Notes: generated by a model not told the origin, from the letters alone. A stretch of DNA of 22,698 bases from Reticulitermes lucifugus (GCA_026260175.1 JAKCWW010004590.1:17134-39831); one strand, 5' to 3'. Shown: positions 8,631 through 18,669, numbered from the stretch's first letter. Numbers and translations are program-made.

Positions 8631-10093
8631 TACCTCTGAATTAACAGAACTAATCAGCCTCATATCAACTCGGACTTAATACCGTTAAGATAACATAAAG
8701 GTAATGCATGATTATAATCCAAACACCAAACAAGTTTCCTTTTCCATCCAAATGTCGTAACACAGTGCTGTCAGTAAGATTTCAGGGAACTCCCGTCGCA
8801 ATAACAAAACGTTTCGAACGACACGTTTGAATGTCAATGTCATACAACATGTAAAACCTGATTATACAATAATCTTAAAACACATTATAAGAGCCGAAAA
8901 GGGAGAGGGGGAAAGGAATATTAATCCAGAGTGAAAAAATCCCATGGCCTGGCTAGTTAGCTGAGCAATATTATTGCACTGAACGTCAAAATCACGGGGA
9001 AGATATCTTCATTCCCTTCAAAAGTACCGCTATGTAACCGGTTGCACCTCTTACGTTCCCGAAAACAAGTCCACACTACAGTGAACTATCAACAGCTGTT
9101 TCAGTAATCGGACACGGTTTGATAATTAAGTACTAAGGTAATAATTTATGGGGTGCTAAACCCTCGTACACTACCTACACATAAGCAGTCTCGTTCTTCT
9201 ACATTAAATGCAAAACTAACGCAAGTGTTTCGCGACTTGTTGACAATTGCAGACGGCCATGTTCACAAATCGCCGCGGACCACTATCCCATACTACGCTT
9301 ACTGCCGAACTGAACTTCAATGCATCGCAGACGTAGCACACGCCAAAAAAATTGTGATATATCAGAACTGTTATTAAAGACAATTTAATGTCTCTCGGTG
9401 GTAAAACATATTATGAAAATAATTTATTCAAACACTCAATGAGAGAAACATTGCTGCACACTCCAAGCTTTGAGGCACTGATGATGGGTGGTCTGTTGCT
9501 GTGACGTCATAACCATTCTGCGAAGTTCGGGTGCGGCAAACTTTCTTTTTTTGTGGTGTCAAATCAAAAATTTCCCTACAAGCTATGAGATTTGGTCACA
9601 CTCTGGATGATGGTACATGGGAGAAAAAACACTTTCTTCCTCCTCGTTATCAGCAGGTGACTAAGTCACGACACTATTAATTTTTATCGCAAGTTTACGT
9701 ATCAGGTGGAAACGTCCGTTACCAGACCAGCGTGATTAATGGTTATCTGTCCCAAGCATGCGAGCAATTTGGAACTAGTTCCACATTCATTACGACGCCC
9801 ATACACAGATATATTATGCCCTTTGAAACGAATACAAGTCAACAAGCATCCTAATATGGCTTAAAAACTATGAACTAAATTTATTACTTAGTAACTGATT
9901 ACACAGAATTACTCAGAATTCGTATTTTCAAACAATGTAATCTTTACGCAAGATAACACAAATGCAATAAGATCATGATGACCCAAGTTCCAAAATGTCG
10001 AGAGCAACTTATGATCATACACGGTGCAGTAACCCGAAAGATTTCAATATCTGAGCAGCATCCGATGTGAAAGTCTGAAAATCTGAACCGAAT
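8631..10093. other. About 1.4 kb without a recognised feature
   Basis: A 74-codon plus-strand frame (9153-9377) has no family features. The sequence tttccctacaagctatgagatt near 9578 seems familiar as a dispersed insect repeat, but I cannot place its ends. Otherwise nothing is seen. Confidence 0.4.
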
Positions 10094-10289
10094 ACACCGA
10101 GCCCTTGTTTTACGCATTTTCCTTGAACGCCCCTTGCCAATTTACACCACTTCTTAATTTGCGTCCCTCATTTTCGGTTTAACTAGCTTGGGCTGGCTGC
10201 GTTCTATTACGCTAACGTCGACGGGAAAATTTTTATTTACGATCACTTTTTCAGGAAAGCAACTGGGGCGTAAAACAAAGGCTAAGTGT
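10094..10289. mobile_element. Short inverted-repeat element (MITE-like), copy 2
   Basis: This 196-bp copy matches the element at 228-445 along its length and shows the termini better. The left end is acaccgagcccttgttttac and the right end, read inward, is acacttagcctttgttttac, giving 22-bp inverted repeats with three mismatches (both continue gc). The shared core includes aacgccccttg, cacttcttaatttgcgt and cgttctattacgctaac. No open frame of note. No convincing target duplication, so the superfamily stays open. Confidence 0.7.
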
Positions 10290-10378
10290 TCACTCAACCA
10301 AAATAATGAGAACCGGTCAGAAAATAGTAAGTTGAGAACACTGCGTAAAGAACCTACATTGATTGTTGATTATATCAA

Positions 10379-10669
10379 GGGAATTCGTTGCTAAGCAATT
10401 ATGTTTCCAGGATTACAAAAATTGTGGCTGCCACAAATATGACGATCGTCGCGTTGAAACAGTTGTGACAATATGGCCGATAACACACACAAACTTGTAT
10501 CAACAAGGAACAGAAAAGCTAGTCCCAAATTACGAAGTTTCAATTGTGGTCGCTACTATGTGGGAACGTTGGAAAGTATGGGGATAGCAGTACAACTTAC
10601 GTAACAATTCTTACTAAACATGAACATAAAGAACCCAAAATATATGCACTCAAAACTTTTTTCTGAGCC
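10379..10669 (+). mobile_element. Mariner-type transposase, decayed C-terminal fragment (copy 1)
   Basis: Plus-strand translation gives FPGLQKLW, then after a frameshift HKYDDRRVETVVT and YQQGTEKLVPNY, followed by a disrupted version of the family's DKCLxxxGDYVEK end. This is the usual C-terminal order of mariner transposases downstream of the catalytic core. The catalytic aspartates are not present in the fragment. Homology to 17417-17716 continues past the stop region into about 80 bp of shared 3' sequence (for example aaagaacccaaaa). Both copies begin near gggaattcg. Confidence 0.7.
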
Positions 10670-11366
10670 ATCACAGACATTTATAGATTGATTTCACAAA
10701 CGCAGGTACGACCAATCGCTAAATAACAACAAGGACTTACCAATTTGCCACCAGCCACCATCTTGAACGCTTATTTCCTCACTATAAAACCAGTACACTA
10801 ACCACTTCACAGCGCATAAGCGAAAGCACCTCTCTTGACGATGAACAACTTTCGAATAACTACTGCACAAGCAGTCTTCCAGACGTTGGGACGATGACGT
10901 AGTCGTCTTGGGTATAATCTGCCAGTCAGAAGCCGGTTTGACGACCTTGAGTTCACTCGATTCTCAACCAATAAAAACACACACTTATGGCCAGCGACCA
11001 ATGAAACTCAAATAGAAGGGCGGAGGGGAAATTACCTCCCTTTCAAACCGTTCAAACTGAACCGCCAAGTTCCACCTGTCTTACGCGAGGGGTCTGGCAG
11101 AACGCTTCAGAACAATAGAATGCACAGATGTTATATTCACCTACAAATACACACTGCAAAACAGTCACCTGTTGGCAAACTCCTTCACAAATTTTATCTT
11201 ATTCAGAGAGACAAAAATTCTCATTCTATGGAAAGTGGTCCTCCTTTAAAAACGTCAAGCAGTCAAAGAAAAAATTGTCCGCCCTTTATGGGATCCCAGA
11301 ACGTTCATTACCGTGTTCATAACAACCTGTCAATGAGCAAAATAAATACAGCCCACACGCTCACAG
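10670..11366. other. Unassigned stretch
   Basis: Open frames of 64 codons (minus, 10807-11001) and 87 codons (plus, 11120-11383) have no recognisable domain. No repeat was placed here. Confidence 0.4.
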
Positions 11367-11668
11367 CACAAGATCAATTTTAATATTATCCTCTCTGACA
11401 AGCGTTCGTCTCCCATGGTCTCTGTCCTTGAGGCTTTTCGACTAACATTCTAATGCATTTCTCCTCACTCCCTTGCGTGCTACATGTCCCAGTAAGTCTC
11501 TGACTTCATCGTACTAGTATATTTGTTGTTGAAGAGTAGCCTACAAATCACGGCACTTCTCATTCTGCCATGTGTCTCCCAGCCTTTTGCTTCCTCTGTC
11601 TTAGGTTCAAACATTCTCCTCATCAGTCTGTCCTCGAACAGCCACAAGTTTTATTCTTCCATTAAAGC
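11367..11668 (-). mobile_element. Non-LTR retrotransposon (LINE) reverse transcriptase ORF, C-terminal remnant A
   Basis: Minus-strand translation with several frameshifts gives FEDRLMRRMFEPKTEEAKGW, then GHVARKGVRRNALEC, LVEKPQGQRPW and REDNIKIDL. These follow the order of the C-terminal part of a common insect LINE ORF2 (VFENxVLRRIFGPKRxE, GHVARM, LVGKPEGKRPLGRP, WEDNIKMDL). This region follows the polymerase core. The copy is truncated at both ends and carries stops. It has the same orientation as the Moesin exon and as remnants B, C and D. Confidence 0.75.
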
Positions 11669-11872
11669 TAACAAGAACAGCAAGTACCTGTATAAGTCAT
11701 TGTGTTATGTGTGTGTGTAATTCTAGTGTCCAACTACATTACATTTGCAGGATATAAACTCAAAAATGCGGTCTCTACCGATGACGGTAAAGAACCTTCA
11801 TGCTCCATAAAAAACGGTAAATTTCTTGGCCAGCTAAGCGACTATTAACTTCTCGAGGACTGCACACCATTA

Positions 11873-12150
11873 CAGTGACGCAGCTAGGTCTTTGGAGTCC
11901 GGGACGAGTAATCATAATGGCTGCCCCTAACAGGAATTATAAACTTTAATAAAAATCACAACGGCTTAGTGCATTTCCTTGTATTTGGCCCAACACTTTC
12001 AAGTTTGCTGAGCGCAGTAAACACCAATTTTTCCTTTAAAATATCTATTCTGCTAACCTTGGATTGTGTCGCCAGGGGCGGCCGCACCTCCCCCCCCCCC
12101 AAGCTNNNNNNNNNNNCCCTTGCTCCATGGAAGTAGCTACTAGTTCGTTT
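11873..12150. mobile_element. Possible hAT-like MITE containing an assembly gap
   Basis: The left edge cagtgacgcagctaggtc has the form of a hAT terminus. At the right, gtagctacttccatggagca read inward from about 12144 matches the left end only partly (roughly 15 of 24 positions). Inside are gccaggggcggccgcacc and a C run. No 8-bp target duplication was found, so the right boundary is uncertain. Confidence 0.35.
12106..12116. other. Assembly gap of 11 N
   Basis: Eleven undetermined bases lie just after a run of ten or more C (12091-12100). Homopolymer trouble or a collapsed repeat is the likely cause, and the true gap length may differ. Confidence 0.99.
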
Positions 12151-12607
12151 CAACAATTTCACGTGTCGTATAAGGCTATTTCAGTGTACAGAGGCTGGCG
12201 CCTACAAACCAAACATTCTTTCTCGCCTGCAACTTGGTTTTGAAAACTCCATTTTCTGTTACCAGGCTCCGGATGACACTGCAATTCAAGTCACAAGTTA
12301 TTTTGCCTCCCCCACGCGCTCTCCTTCAGACGTTCGAACTGAGACTCGGTGATAGCCGGCAAACGTACGTGGGTGTAGACTTGACGACATGAGGCACTGA
12401 ATTTAAACGTTATTCTATTACTTGCTCGTCCAGTGTCACGTGGAAATTTAACTTCGATTTGTTACATAATTCAGGTGCCACAAACTCAAACACACCAAGA
12501 CTATATGATGGATAATGTATCCCTAATTAGTTCGGTCGCAATATTTTAAAAGTGCCTGAAGTTCCTTACTCGCATACATTATAAATAAACGGCCTCTCTT
12601 ACCGAAC
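12151..12607. other. Unassigned stretch
   Basis: No recognised gene or repeat. Confidence 0.4.
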
Positions 12608-12675
12608 AGCTGTCCCGAAACGTCGATAACAAACTAGCCATTGACGCTGTGCAACATCCCATAAAATCTAAGATA
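12608..12675 (+). repeat. Half copy of the 6249-6468 inverted-repeat element
   Basis: The sequence cgaaacgtcgataacaaact, then ccattgacgctgtgcaacat and ataaaatctaagat, matches the right arm at 6397-6457 (cgaaacgtcggtaacaaact, ccattctacgctgcat). Only one arm is present. Confidence 0.65.
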
Positions 12676-12679
12676 TCCT

Positions 12680-13094
12680 CCAAGCCGCAGTCACAATGTA
12701 ACAACCTGTTTCGGATCAATTTCGCATTAACATTAATTAACATTAATGCAAACACTAATATTTAATACACAAAAATACACATGCATACACACACAACGAT
12801 CCTTTCAAAACGATTAAAATACGTCTCCTATTGTCAAAGTACAGGGACAGTATTTTATCTGACAACTATCGGTCGTCACTGCCTGTCTGCTCGCTTAACC
12901 TATTAATGGAGACCACTCATCGATCGTCCAGAAACGCGGAGGAACAGAATCGGGAAATGACAACCGAAAGATGTCAAAGTTAAATAATGACCCTACACTT
13001 ACAACTGCGTAACCCTAATCGTTGTCCAGACTCTTACGGACATACGTAGTCAATATAACCACTCACTGCGTAGTCTCTCTTGCGACAGGTTCAT
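12680..13094. other. Unassigned stretch
   Basis: It contains a short direct repeat (cattaattaacattaa near 12729) and a CA-rich patch (12770-12795). Nothing else was identified. Confidence 0.4.
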
Positions 13095-13290
13095 AGCCTC
13101 TTCCACGACCCGGCCGCTTCACCCCCGAAGAAAAATCCCCCGCTAACCACTGAATAGGAAGCTGGGCCCCAGACCTCGTCTGGGCGATTTGGAGAGAAAA
13201 ACATCCCTTGCTTCTGCCGGGAACCGAACCAGGTTTCCTCTGTCGCCCAGCCCGTAGCCTAGTCGGTATAACGAGTTACCCCGGCTCCCA
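13095..13290 (-). mobile_element. tRNA-derived SINE, same family as 22371-22590
   Basis: On the minus strand the head reads gggagccggggtaactcg, then aggctacgggctgg (shared with the SINEs at 22371 and 22612), then a B box, ctggttcggttcccggc. The body continues cagacgaggtctggggccca, cttcctattcagtgg, cttcgggggtgaagcggccg and gtcgtggaagaggc, which parallels the body at 22480-22550. The A-box region is degraded, so it is an old copy and not a tRNA gene. Confidence 0.75.
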
Positions 13291-14234
13291 CTGTAGATAT
13301 GGGAGTTCACAAATTATTCCACTGAAATTGTACGCCTCACAGTACTGGCATTACAGTAATACAACGTATCCCACATGAAAACCTTGCGTCTTTAGGACCT
13401 GAAATACACATACAATTTATTGTGGGTCTGACTTCTCATTCTGAATGGAGCGTTTGTTGGTGTCATCGAATGGGCTCGGTCAGGATATACAGTGAGCTGC
13501 AACGTTGCGTGCTGTGAAGATCGAAATAACTATGAAGGTTGGCCCTGAACCATATGAGGTGACGGTAATGAAGTGAACCCGAAGTTTGATGCTGATTGAA
13601 AACAAGAGGGGGATACGTCTTCCACAGGTAAAACACTGACAACGCCAAGCCAGGACTTAGTTTCATAATGGATGTGTGCAATTCTTCGTCTACATGATCA
13701 AACCTGGCCCAAGATCTCGGATTATTTGACTTTTTTATCTAAGTACAAATAAAAGGCACTATTCTTAAACATGCAAACCAAAGTACAAACAGTGACGTAC
13801 AAAAAAACTTGCTTGCAACTGACGAACACTCGATCGCTGCCACTTAACCTGCAAAGACATTCGAAAGATATCGAAAGACCATACAAAACAATCTTTCAAC
13901 AAATGCAGAAACTACAACCTAAAGGAAGTCGAAATATGGATAATATTTACCTACAAAGTCCTAACTATAAAAATTACCATCGCCGTACAGCGAAATGGAA
14001 TGATATACCTTACCTTCCTACAGTAAATGAATGGTCCAATTTTAGGGCACTAAAATTCAAGAAACATCACTTTACTATTTACTGTGTAACCGAGTACTAA
14101 CAGTTACTGTGTCCTGTGAGTTTCTGTAATGTATGACGGCAACAGACATACTCGTAGTTTGAATTGAATCGCTAATTAAGCCCACAAAAAACCGTTTCTA
14201 ACACAATGTTCTTCACGTGTCAGTTCAGTGTACA
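13291..14234. other. Unassigned stretch with a 109-codon open frame
   Basis: The plus-strand frame 13771-14100 starts with ATG and ends before the Helitron. Its product would be rich in Lys, Asn, Tyr and Thr, with no signal peptide, membrane helix or motif I recognise. An overlapping minus-strand frame of 72 codons lies at 13463-13681. Neither has support as a gene. Confidence 0.4.
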
Positions 14235-14650
14235 CTAGTTGTACCCGTGCCAATAATTCGCATGTAGAAAAAATAAAATATTTAATCGACAAAGATTTAT
14301 TTATATAATTGAAACTTAAATCACTTTTCGATATACAATGTTTGATGTTGTCAATCTATCATTTTCTACACTCCGTCAATGCTCTTCAATAATTGCAACA
14401 GCGACGTTGTCAAATGAAGAGGATCGGGAAAATGCCACACAGCTTGCCATGGGGAAAACAGGAGATGGTGGATATATTCCAACAGGTTTAAACGTCTGCC
14501 CTCGAGTCTTACTGATTGTCATAGCAAAGGCAATTTTGATCGGAAATCGTCTTCTGCAGAGTTTGAAAGGATTACATCCTTTATTCTCAGGTAGGACTTC
14601 ATCTCCGACACACTACAGAGATAGCGCACTGCTTGTTTACGAACAAATGT
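14235..14650 (-). mobile_element. Helitron 3' end with Pif1-type helicase C-terminus
   Basis: Minus-strand translation gives EVLPENKGCNPFKLCRR, FPIKIAFAMTISKTRGQT and FKPVGIY, then after a shift VAFSRSSSFDNVAV and a tail ending IVYRKV. This is the last part of the Rep/helicase protein of Helitrons: the FAMTINKxQGQT motif and the HGQLYVAFSR motif, here altered to PMASCVAFSR. About 100 bp further on, the strand ends gcacgggtacaactag followed by T. That gives the CTAG end and T flank of Helitrons (they insert between A and T without target duplication). The Rep domain and 5' end are missing. Upstream sequence to about 14815 may also belong but could not be aligned. Confidence 0.8.
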
Positions 14651-14654
14651 AGGA

Positions 14655-14990
14655 AACTTAAAATCAAGTGTGACGAGGATGCATCAATTATGGAATAACA
14701 TGCGAATCTGTTATTTTTCGTAAACGATTCACGGATACAATCATAATGATTTTGTTGTTTCATATCCAAAAATGCAATCCACTCCGAACGCCACGATTCT
14801 TCTTGAGAATCCATCAGTCACTCAGACAGTGAAGTTTTTTTTTACATCCTAAAAGTTCAATACCGTGTTCACAATAGCCCGCTACCAGATTTAATCCTGA
14901 GATAGGTGAATCAATCCCACATCCTCATGACCTCCTTTCTAAAATATTCATTTCAATATCGTTCGACCATCTACGCACATGTATCTCAAA
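14655..14990. other. Unassigned stretch
   Basis: A minus-strand frame (14599-14814) overlaps the Helitron edge and may be its decayed continuation. Otherwise nothing was recognised. Confidence 0.4.
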
Positions 14991-15077
14991 ATATACAGGG
15001 CATACAAAAGAGAATGGTGCGGTTTCAAAAGTTTCACTTTTGAAACCGCACCATTCTTTTGGGTATGCCCTGTATAT
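14991..15077. repeat. Near-perfect 87-bp palindrome (two 42-bp arms, 3-bp loop)
   Basis: The left arm 14991-15032 and right arm 15036-15077 are reverse complements at 39 of 42 positions, separated only by ttc. The mismatches all lie in the stretch caaaagag versus cccaaaag. The outer end atatacagggcatac resembles the tacaggg ends of several small insect DNA elements. It could be a minimal fold-back transposon or a hairpin from an inverted duplication. It would form an extended RNA hairpin when the intron is transcribed. Confidence 0.95.
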
Positions 15078-15080
15078 TCT

Positions 15081-15312
15081 CTGCAACTTTCAAATTAAAA
15101 CTTTGTATGAATTTCACATCTCTCTCATGCCTATTACATGTTCCATCCATCTGTCTCTATCACTTGACTGTTCTAACATTTGGCGAAGAGGCTTTATAAG
15201 GAAACCACTCACTGTGCAACTTCCTTCAAATTCCTATTATTACTTGCTACCTCTGTCTCTTGGAGCCACAATCCGCACCACATTCTCGAACACCCCTATC
15301 AGTGTTCTCCCT
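15081..15312 (-). mobile_element. LINE reverse transcriptase ORF, C-terminal remnant B
   Basis: Minus-strand translation over shifted frames gives GVFENVVRIVAPRDRGSK, then RDRWMEHVIGMREM and NSYKVLI. This parallels VFENKVLRRIFGPKRDE, RWAGHVARMGE and YRVLVG of the LINE ORF2 C-terminus seen in remnant A. The order is kept but stops and shifts are frequent. It starts with agggagaacactgataggg, where the ORF would have LREEHRLRVF. That is almost exactly where remnant C stops, so B and C may be halves of one copy. Confidence 0.65.
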
Positions 15313-15344
15313 CTACAGAAATAATCTTTGCTCCAAAGCATGCA

Positions 15345-15480
15345 CGACGACTCTTAGGTACCACCAACCTCCTATTCAGTGAATACAGGAGATAAAGCGA
15401 CCGAGACAAGGAGTTGGCCACTTAACCCCACTTCATGGCGTGCATAATGCAATTTTACCACTTACTTTACCTTCCCTAGA
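15345..15480 (+). mobile_element. SINE body fragment
   Basis: The sequence runs ttaggtaccaccaacctcct, attcagtgaatac, gataaagcgaccgagac, then ccacttcatggcgtgc. This order of words matches the SINE bodies at 7035-7226, 13095-13290 (minus) and 22480-22560. No tRNA-like head precedes it, so it is 5' truncated. It lies inside the interval that appears to split LINE remnants B and C. Confidence 0.55.
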
Positions 15481-15686
15481 GGTGCCCATACATGAAGAGA
15501 CTTACTCAAGGTAAGTCTGCACACAACTAAGTCGGAAGATGAGTGTGAATACTGTTAGCGCCCACTAACTAAGCGACTTTTCACATATCTGCACATATCT
15601 TTAGTGGAACGGAAACATAAAAGTAGTGGCAGTGCTTTACTTATCCCAACCGAAGACGCTGTATTATTTGGCTTGACGGTTGCATT

Positions 15687-15718
<32 letters not shown>
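15687..15718. repeat. (AAAG)n microsatellite
   Basis: Eight uninterrupted tetranucleotide units, 32 bp in all. It lies within overlapping open frames on both strands that have no other support. Confidence 0.97.
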
Positions 15719-15719
<1 letters not shown>

Positions 15720-15720
<1 letters not shown>

Positions 15721-16276
15721 TCCAAATGGCTGAAAAATCGGTTACCAGACAGACCGAACAATTCGCAAATTATTTATTCCTTTTATACGACTGCATTTTT
15801 CGTCGGCGCTTCAATCAACTTCAGTTCTTCTAAACATTTATTACAGCACTATTTCTTAACCGTTTATTACACTAATCTTAACCTGTAACCTTCCTTAAAC
15901 AAGGCAGAGATTTATAAAGTTCAATAGACTGCTCAACAAACTCATGACTGAGGTCTCATAAACCTGTCGACGAACAGGCACACAATAAACTGTCAATTAA
16001 CGCACGATATGATGGACGTCCAATATCAATAGTAAGAACTGATCAGGTCAAGACCGCATCTACCTCTGCCTTCTGTAACCTGCACTCGCCATACACGTTC
16101 AAAATGTGTCTGTCACCGTCTGTGGCACGCAGCGAAACAAGCAAGCGGCGGCAGATTTCTCGTAGGTTCGACTGGAGACTTGGGTAAGTCTTAAGACTTG
16201 CATAATATACAGGAGCTTAGCGTCAGACTTAGCTCTGTGCAGAGTTGCCTGGAGATAAGTATCCTCATGTATGGGA
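15720..16276. other. Unassigned stretch
   Basis: No recognised gene. A small palindrome, taagtcttaagactt, lies near 16185. If remnants B and C are one LINE, this stretch is part of the later insertion. Confidence 0.4.
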
Positions 16277-16560
16277 CCCTTTAGGACTAGTGGCCAATTT
16301 TCACGCCCATACAGAAGAGAAGGAAAATTATAATTTTGCGCACTTGAATCGTTTTTAGACAGTAACTGCGAAGGCTTAATATTCTAAACTTAATGGTAGC
16401 AAGTATTCGTCGAATTTATTCTCTCATCCCCCAAAATCGTATTTTGATTTTAATGTCATTACCACATATTTGAAATTCCCTACATTTTGAAGGGCCTTTT
16501 TATCTTCATACTCACTTGGTCCTGCATTTCGACTTGAAATGAACACGTAATTAGCACAAT
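16277..16560 (-). mobile_element. LINE reverse transcriptase ORF remnant C
   Basis: Minus-strand translation gives GNFKYVVMTL, then in a shifted frame RINSTNTCYH, NIKPSQLLSKN and LLYGRENWPLVL. This matches the order FKYLGxTxTN, RINxGNACYxSV, LLSSRLLSKN, ILPVVLYGCETWxL found just after the reverse-transcriptase core in a common insect LINE ORF2. The peptide order continues directly into remnant B. Multiple stops show it is dead. It lies on the same strand as the Moesin exon. Confidence 0.75.
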
Positions 16561-16564
16561 TCTA

Positions 16565-17416
16565 ATTAAAACTAAATGGCAAGAGGTTACAGTGAAAGAC
16601 ATTTTCTATTATCATTCAAGAGGTTTACTGGCTTACTTCGATAAGGGCAAGTGGGCGAATGCACTAACGAGAGCGATACTTAGGTGATTCTGGCAAATGT
16701 AATCCACTTTTCGTGGCACAAATTGCACAGCATGCAAAAAGTTTGTTATGAAACGCGGCCAGTAATAGCACACTGATGTCAGTCATCGCCTAAAATTGCC
16801 TACACGAGTTCTCACTACATAGAACGTACACCCCAATCACCAAATTACACGCTACGGCATAAACAGTAGGCCTACTGTTCATAATTACTGTCTTCTGGAT
16901 CATGACGCCGTGAACCGTGGCAGAGACTCGGCGCCGTTCAACACATCAAATTTCACACACTACTTAGATACAGCGTTCCCCGCCAACCAACTCCATTAAA
17001 TACAGCCCTTATAATAGAATTGTTGCCCAGACATTCGATCTCATCGCTAAGGAGCTCTTAACATTCACTGCAGTTTTCACAGCGGCCTGCGACAGGACCT
17101 TGAGTAATCACAGTCAACGCTCCCCACCCTACTTAAGAGCCACAAGCCCTTTGAAAACTACATATAAACTACATATAAACCGTCAGTTAGTGCCTCGTGT
17201 AGAACAGAGTGTTTATATTAGAAAGACCAATTTGTGAACGCTGTACAAGAAACAGTCTGTTTAGTATGAGAATCTTACGAAAACACAAACTGGACAAGAC
17301 ACAGAGGTTCAAAGTGTTAAACTTGAGGGTACATATACAATGTTCGGTCACAAAACAAGTTTACATTGCGTACAATTTCGTGATTAAAGTGTCTAAGTGG
17401 ACTGTCACTATACCAC
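16565..17416. other. Unassigned stretch
   Basis: A short direct repeat, aaactacatat, occurs twice at 17155-17176. A plus-strand frame of 82 codons (17209-17457) runs into the mariner fragment but shows no transposase motif before it. Confidence 0.4.
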
Positions 17417-17716
17417 GGGAATTCGTCACCGATCGATTAACACGTTTCCAGTGCTGAAGTCAAATCTTTGCGGCCACAAATTTAATAATTGTGAAGTGGG
17501 AACAGTTGTGACATGCCGGCCGATAACACAAGACAAGGACGTGTTTCAACAGAGTATAGAAAGGCTCATCCCAAAATAGATAAATGTCTGGATCAATATG
17601 AAGACTATGTGGAAAAGTAATGGGACAGCAGTACAATTAATTCTGAAGTGTTCTTATTGGACTTGAAAACAAAGAACCCAAAACATACGCATTGCAAACT
17701 TATTTTCTGACCGACC
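17417..17716 (+). mobile_element. Mariner-type transposase, decayed C-terminal fragment (copy 2)
   Basis: Plus-strand translation reads FPVLKSNLCGHKFNN, VTCRPITQDKDVFQQ and SIERLIPK, then a stop caused by a one-base shift, then IDKCLDQYEDYVEK and the normal stop. This is the C-terminus of a mariner transposase ending in the familiar DYVEK. It is followed by 3' flanking sequence shared with copy 1 (tgggacagcagtacaatta and aaagaacccaaaacata). The catalytic triad region is absent. It is better preserved than the copy at 10379-10669. Confidence 0.8.
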
Positions 17717-17784
17717 CTCGTACTAACAAGTGGCCTTTAAAGGGCATTATCCTGCAATCAATGCCTGGGGGTTCCATGTGGGTC

Positions 17785-17930
17785 ACCCAGCTTTCAAATT
17801 TCCGACCAAATACGTGTATGAAGTTCTCATCTCTTCCCTGCATGCTACAAGGCCGAACATGACACTAATTACCAGCATAAACCACCGACTTCTGCGAATG
17901 AGACGTGACACATTTTCAGCTAGGTCCTCA
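17785..17930 (-). mobile_element. Possible LINE ORF C-terminal remnant D
   Basis: The minus-strand frame contains RRSRWFMLVISVMFGLVACR, then EEMRTSYTYLVGNLKAG. This resembles the segment KSRRLRWAGHVARMREE...YRVLVGKPEGK of the LINE C-terminus in remnants A and B. The match is short and weak, so it is given low confidence. Confidence 0.4.
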
Positions 17931-18504
17931 ACATTACACAGACATACAGGAATGAAAAAAAAATCATATTGTGTAAAGTTAAACAACTGTCAACATGATC
18001 GAGGCATGATGGCGTGATCAAAATGGGACCAAAATCATGAACATCAGCGTTTCCTGAACTTTGCGGAGCCCTTGCCTCAAAACCTTAGTGCAGCCTCATG
18101 CAAGCAAGTAAACAATGCACGCTGCATCACGAGTGCCAACCCAGTGAACAGGATGCACAAGCACCACTACCGCAGTTCAAGGCCACGGCGGAGAAATCTG
18201 GGTCACTGTACAAGTCAAAGAACCGAATATTACTTCGCGTAGACAAATGGGGTTAATGACAAATACATAATTATAAACTGGAAATGACAAAAGGGAATTA
18301 CTGATATTTAACTTGATTGCGAAGGTATTTAACCGTACTTTATCAGCTGCATAGATTATACAGAGTGGAATGATAAACTGATTGCATTTATCTATAATAT
18401 ATCTAAATACTTTATCAGTAACTCCAATACTACAATGGGTCAAATGACAGTACGATAGCGAATAATCCAGTGGAAAGAATGTAAAAGAAAGCGATCGTGG
18501 CCCA
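17931..18504. other. Unassigned stretch
   Basis: An 88-codon minus-strand frame (18177-18443) has no recognisable feature. No repeat was placed. Confidence 0.4.
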
Positions 18505-18655
18505 AGTTTATGGTACTACCCCAGCGTTTGCCTGGAGGGACAGAGGTTAATCACGAAAAATCTGCCACGACACCAGGTGTCCCGGCCGAGATTCGATCCC
18601 CCAAACCTCTAGAATAAATGTAAGACACGACCGCTTGAGACGAGATGCTTGGTGA
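18505..18655 (-). mobile_element. tRNA-derived SINE
   Basis: On the minus strand the head reads ctcgtctcaagcggtcgtg (mutated A-box region), then ctagaggtttgggggatcg and aatctcggccgggacac (B box gggatcgaatctc). A short body with gcagatttttcgtgattaa follows, and the tail is ccaggcaaacgctggggtag and tacc. The order of head, B box, body and caggcaaatgc tail matches a known style of insect SINE. It begins where the SINE fragment at 18670-18790 ends. Confidence 0.7.
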
Positions 18656-18669
18656 TGGGGAGTTATGAA

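Noticed and set aside
15604..15888. 94-codon open frame
   Set aside because: Its length depends on the AAAG microsatellite, which is open in several frames; there is no domain.
17209..17457. Upstream continuation of the mariner transposase
   Set aside because: The frame shows none of the family's catalytic-core motifs, and the homology with the other copy begins only at about 17417.
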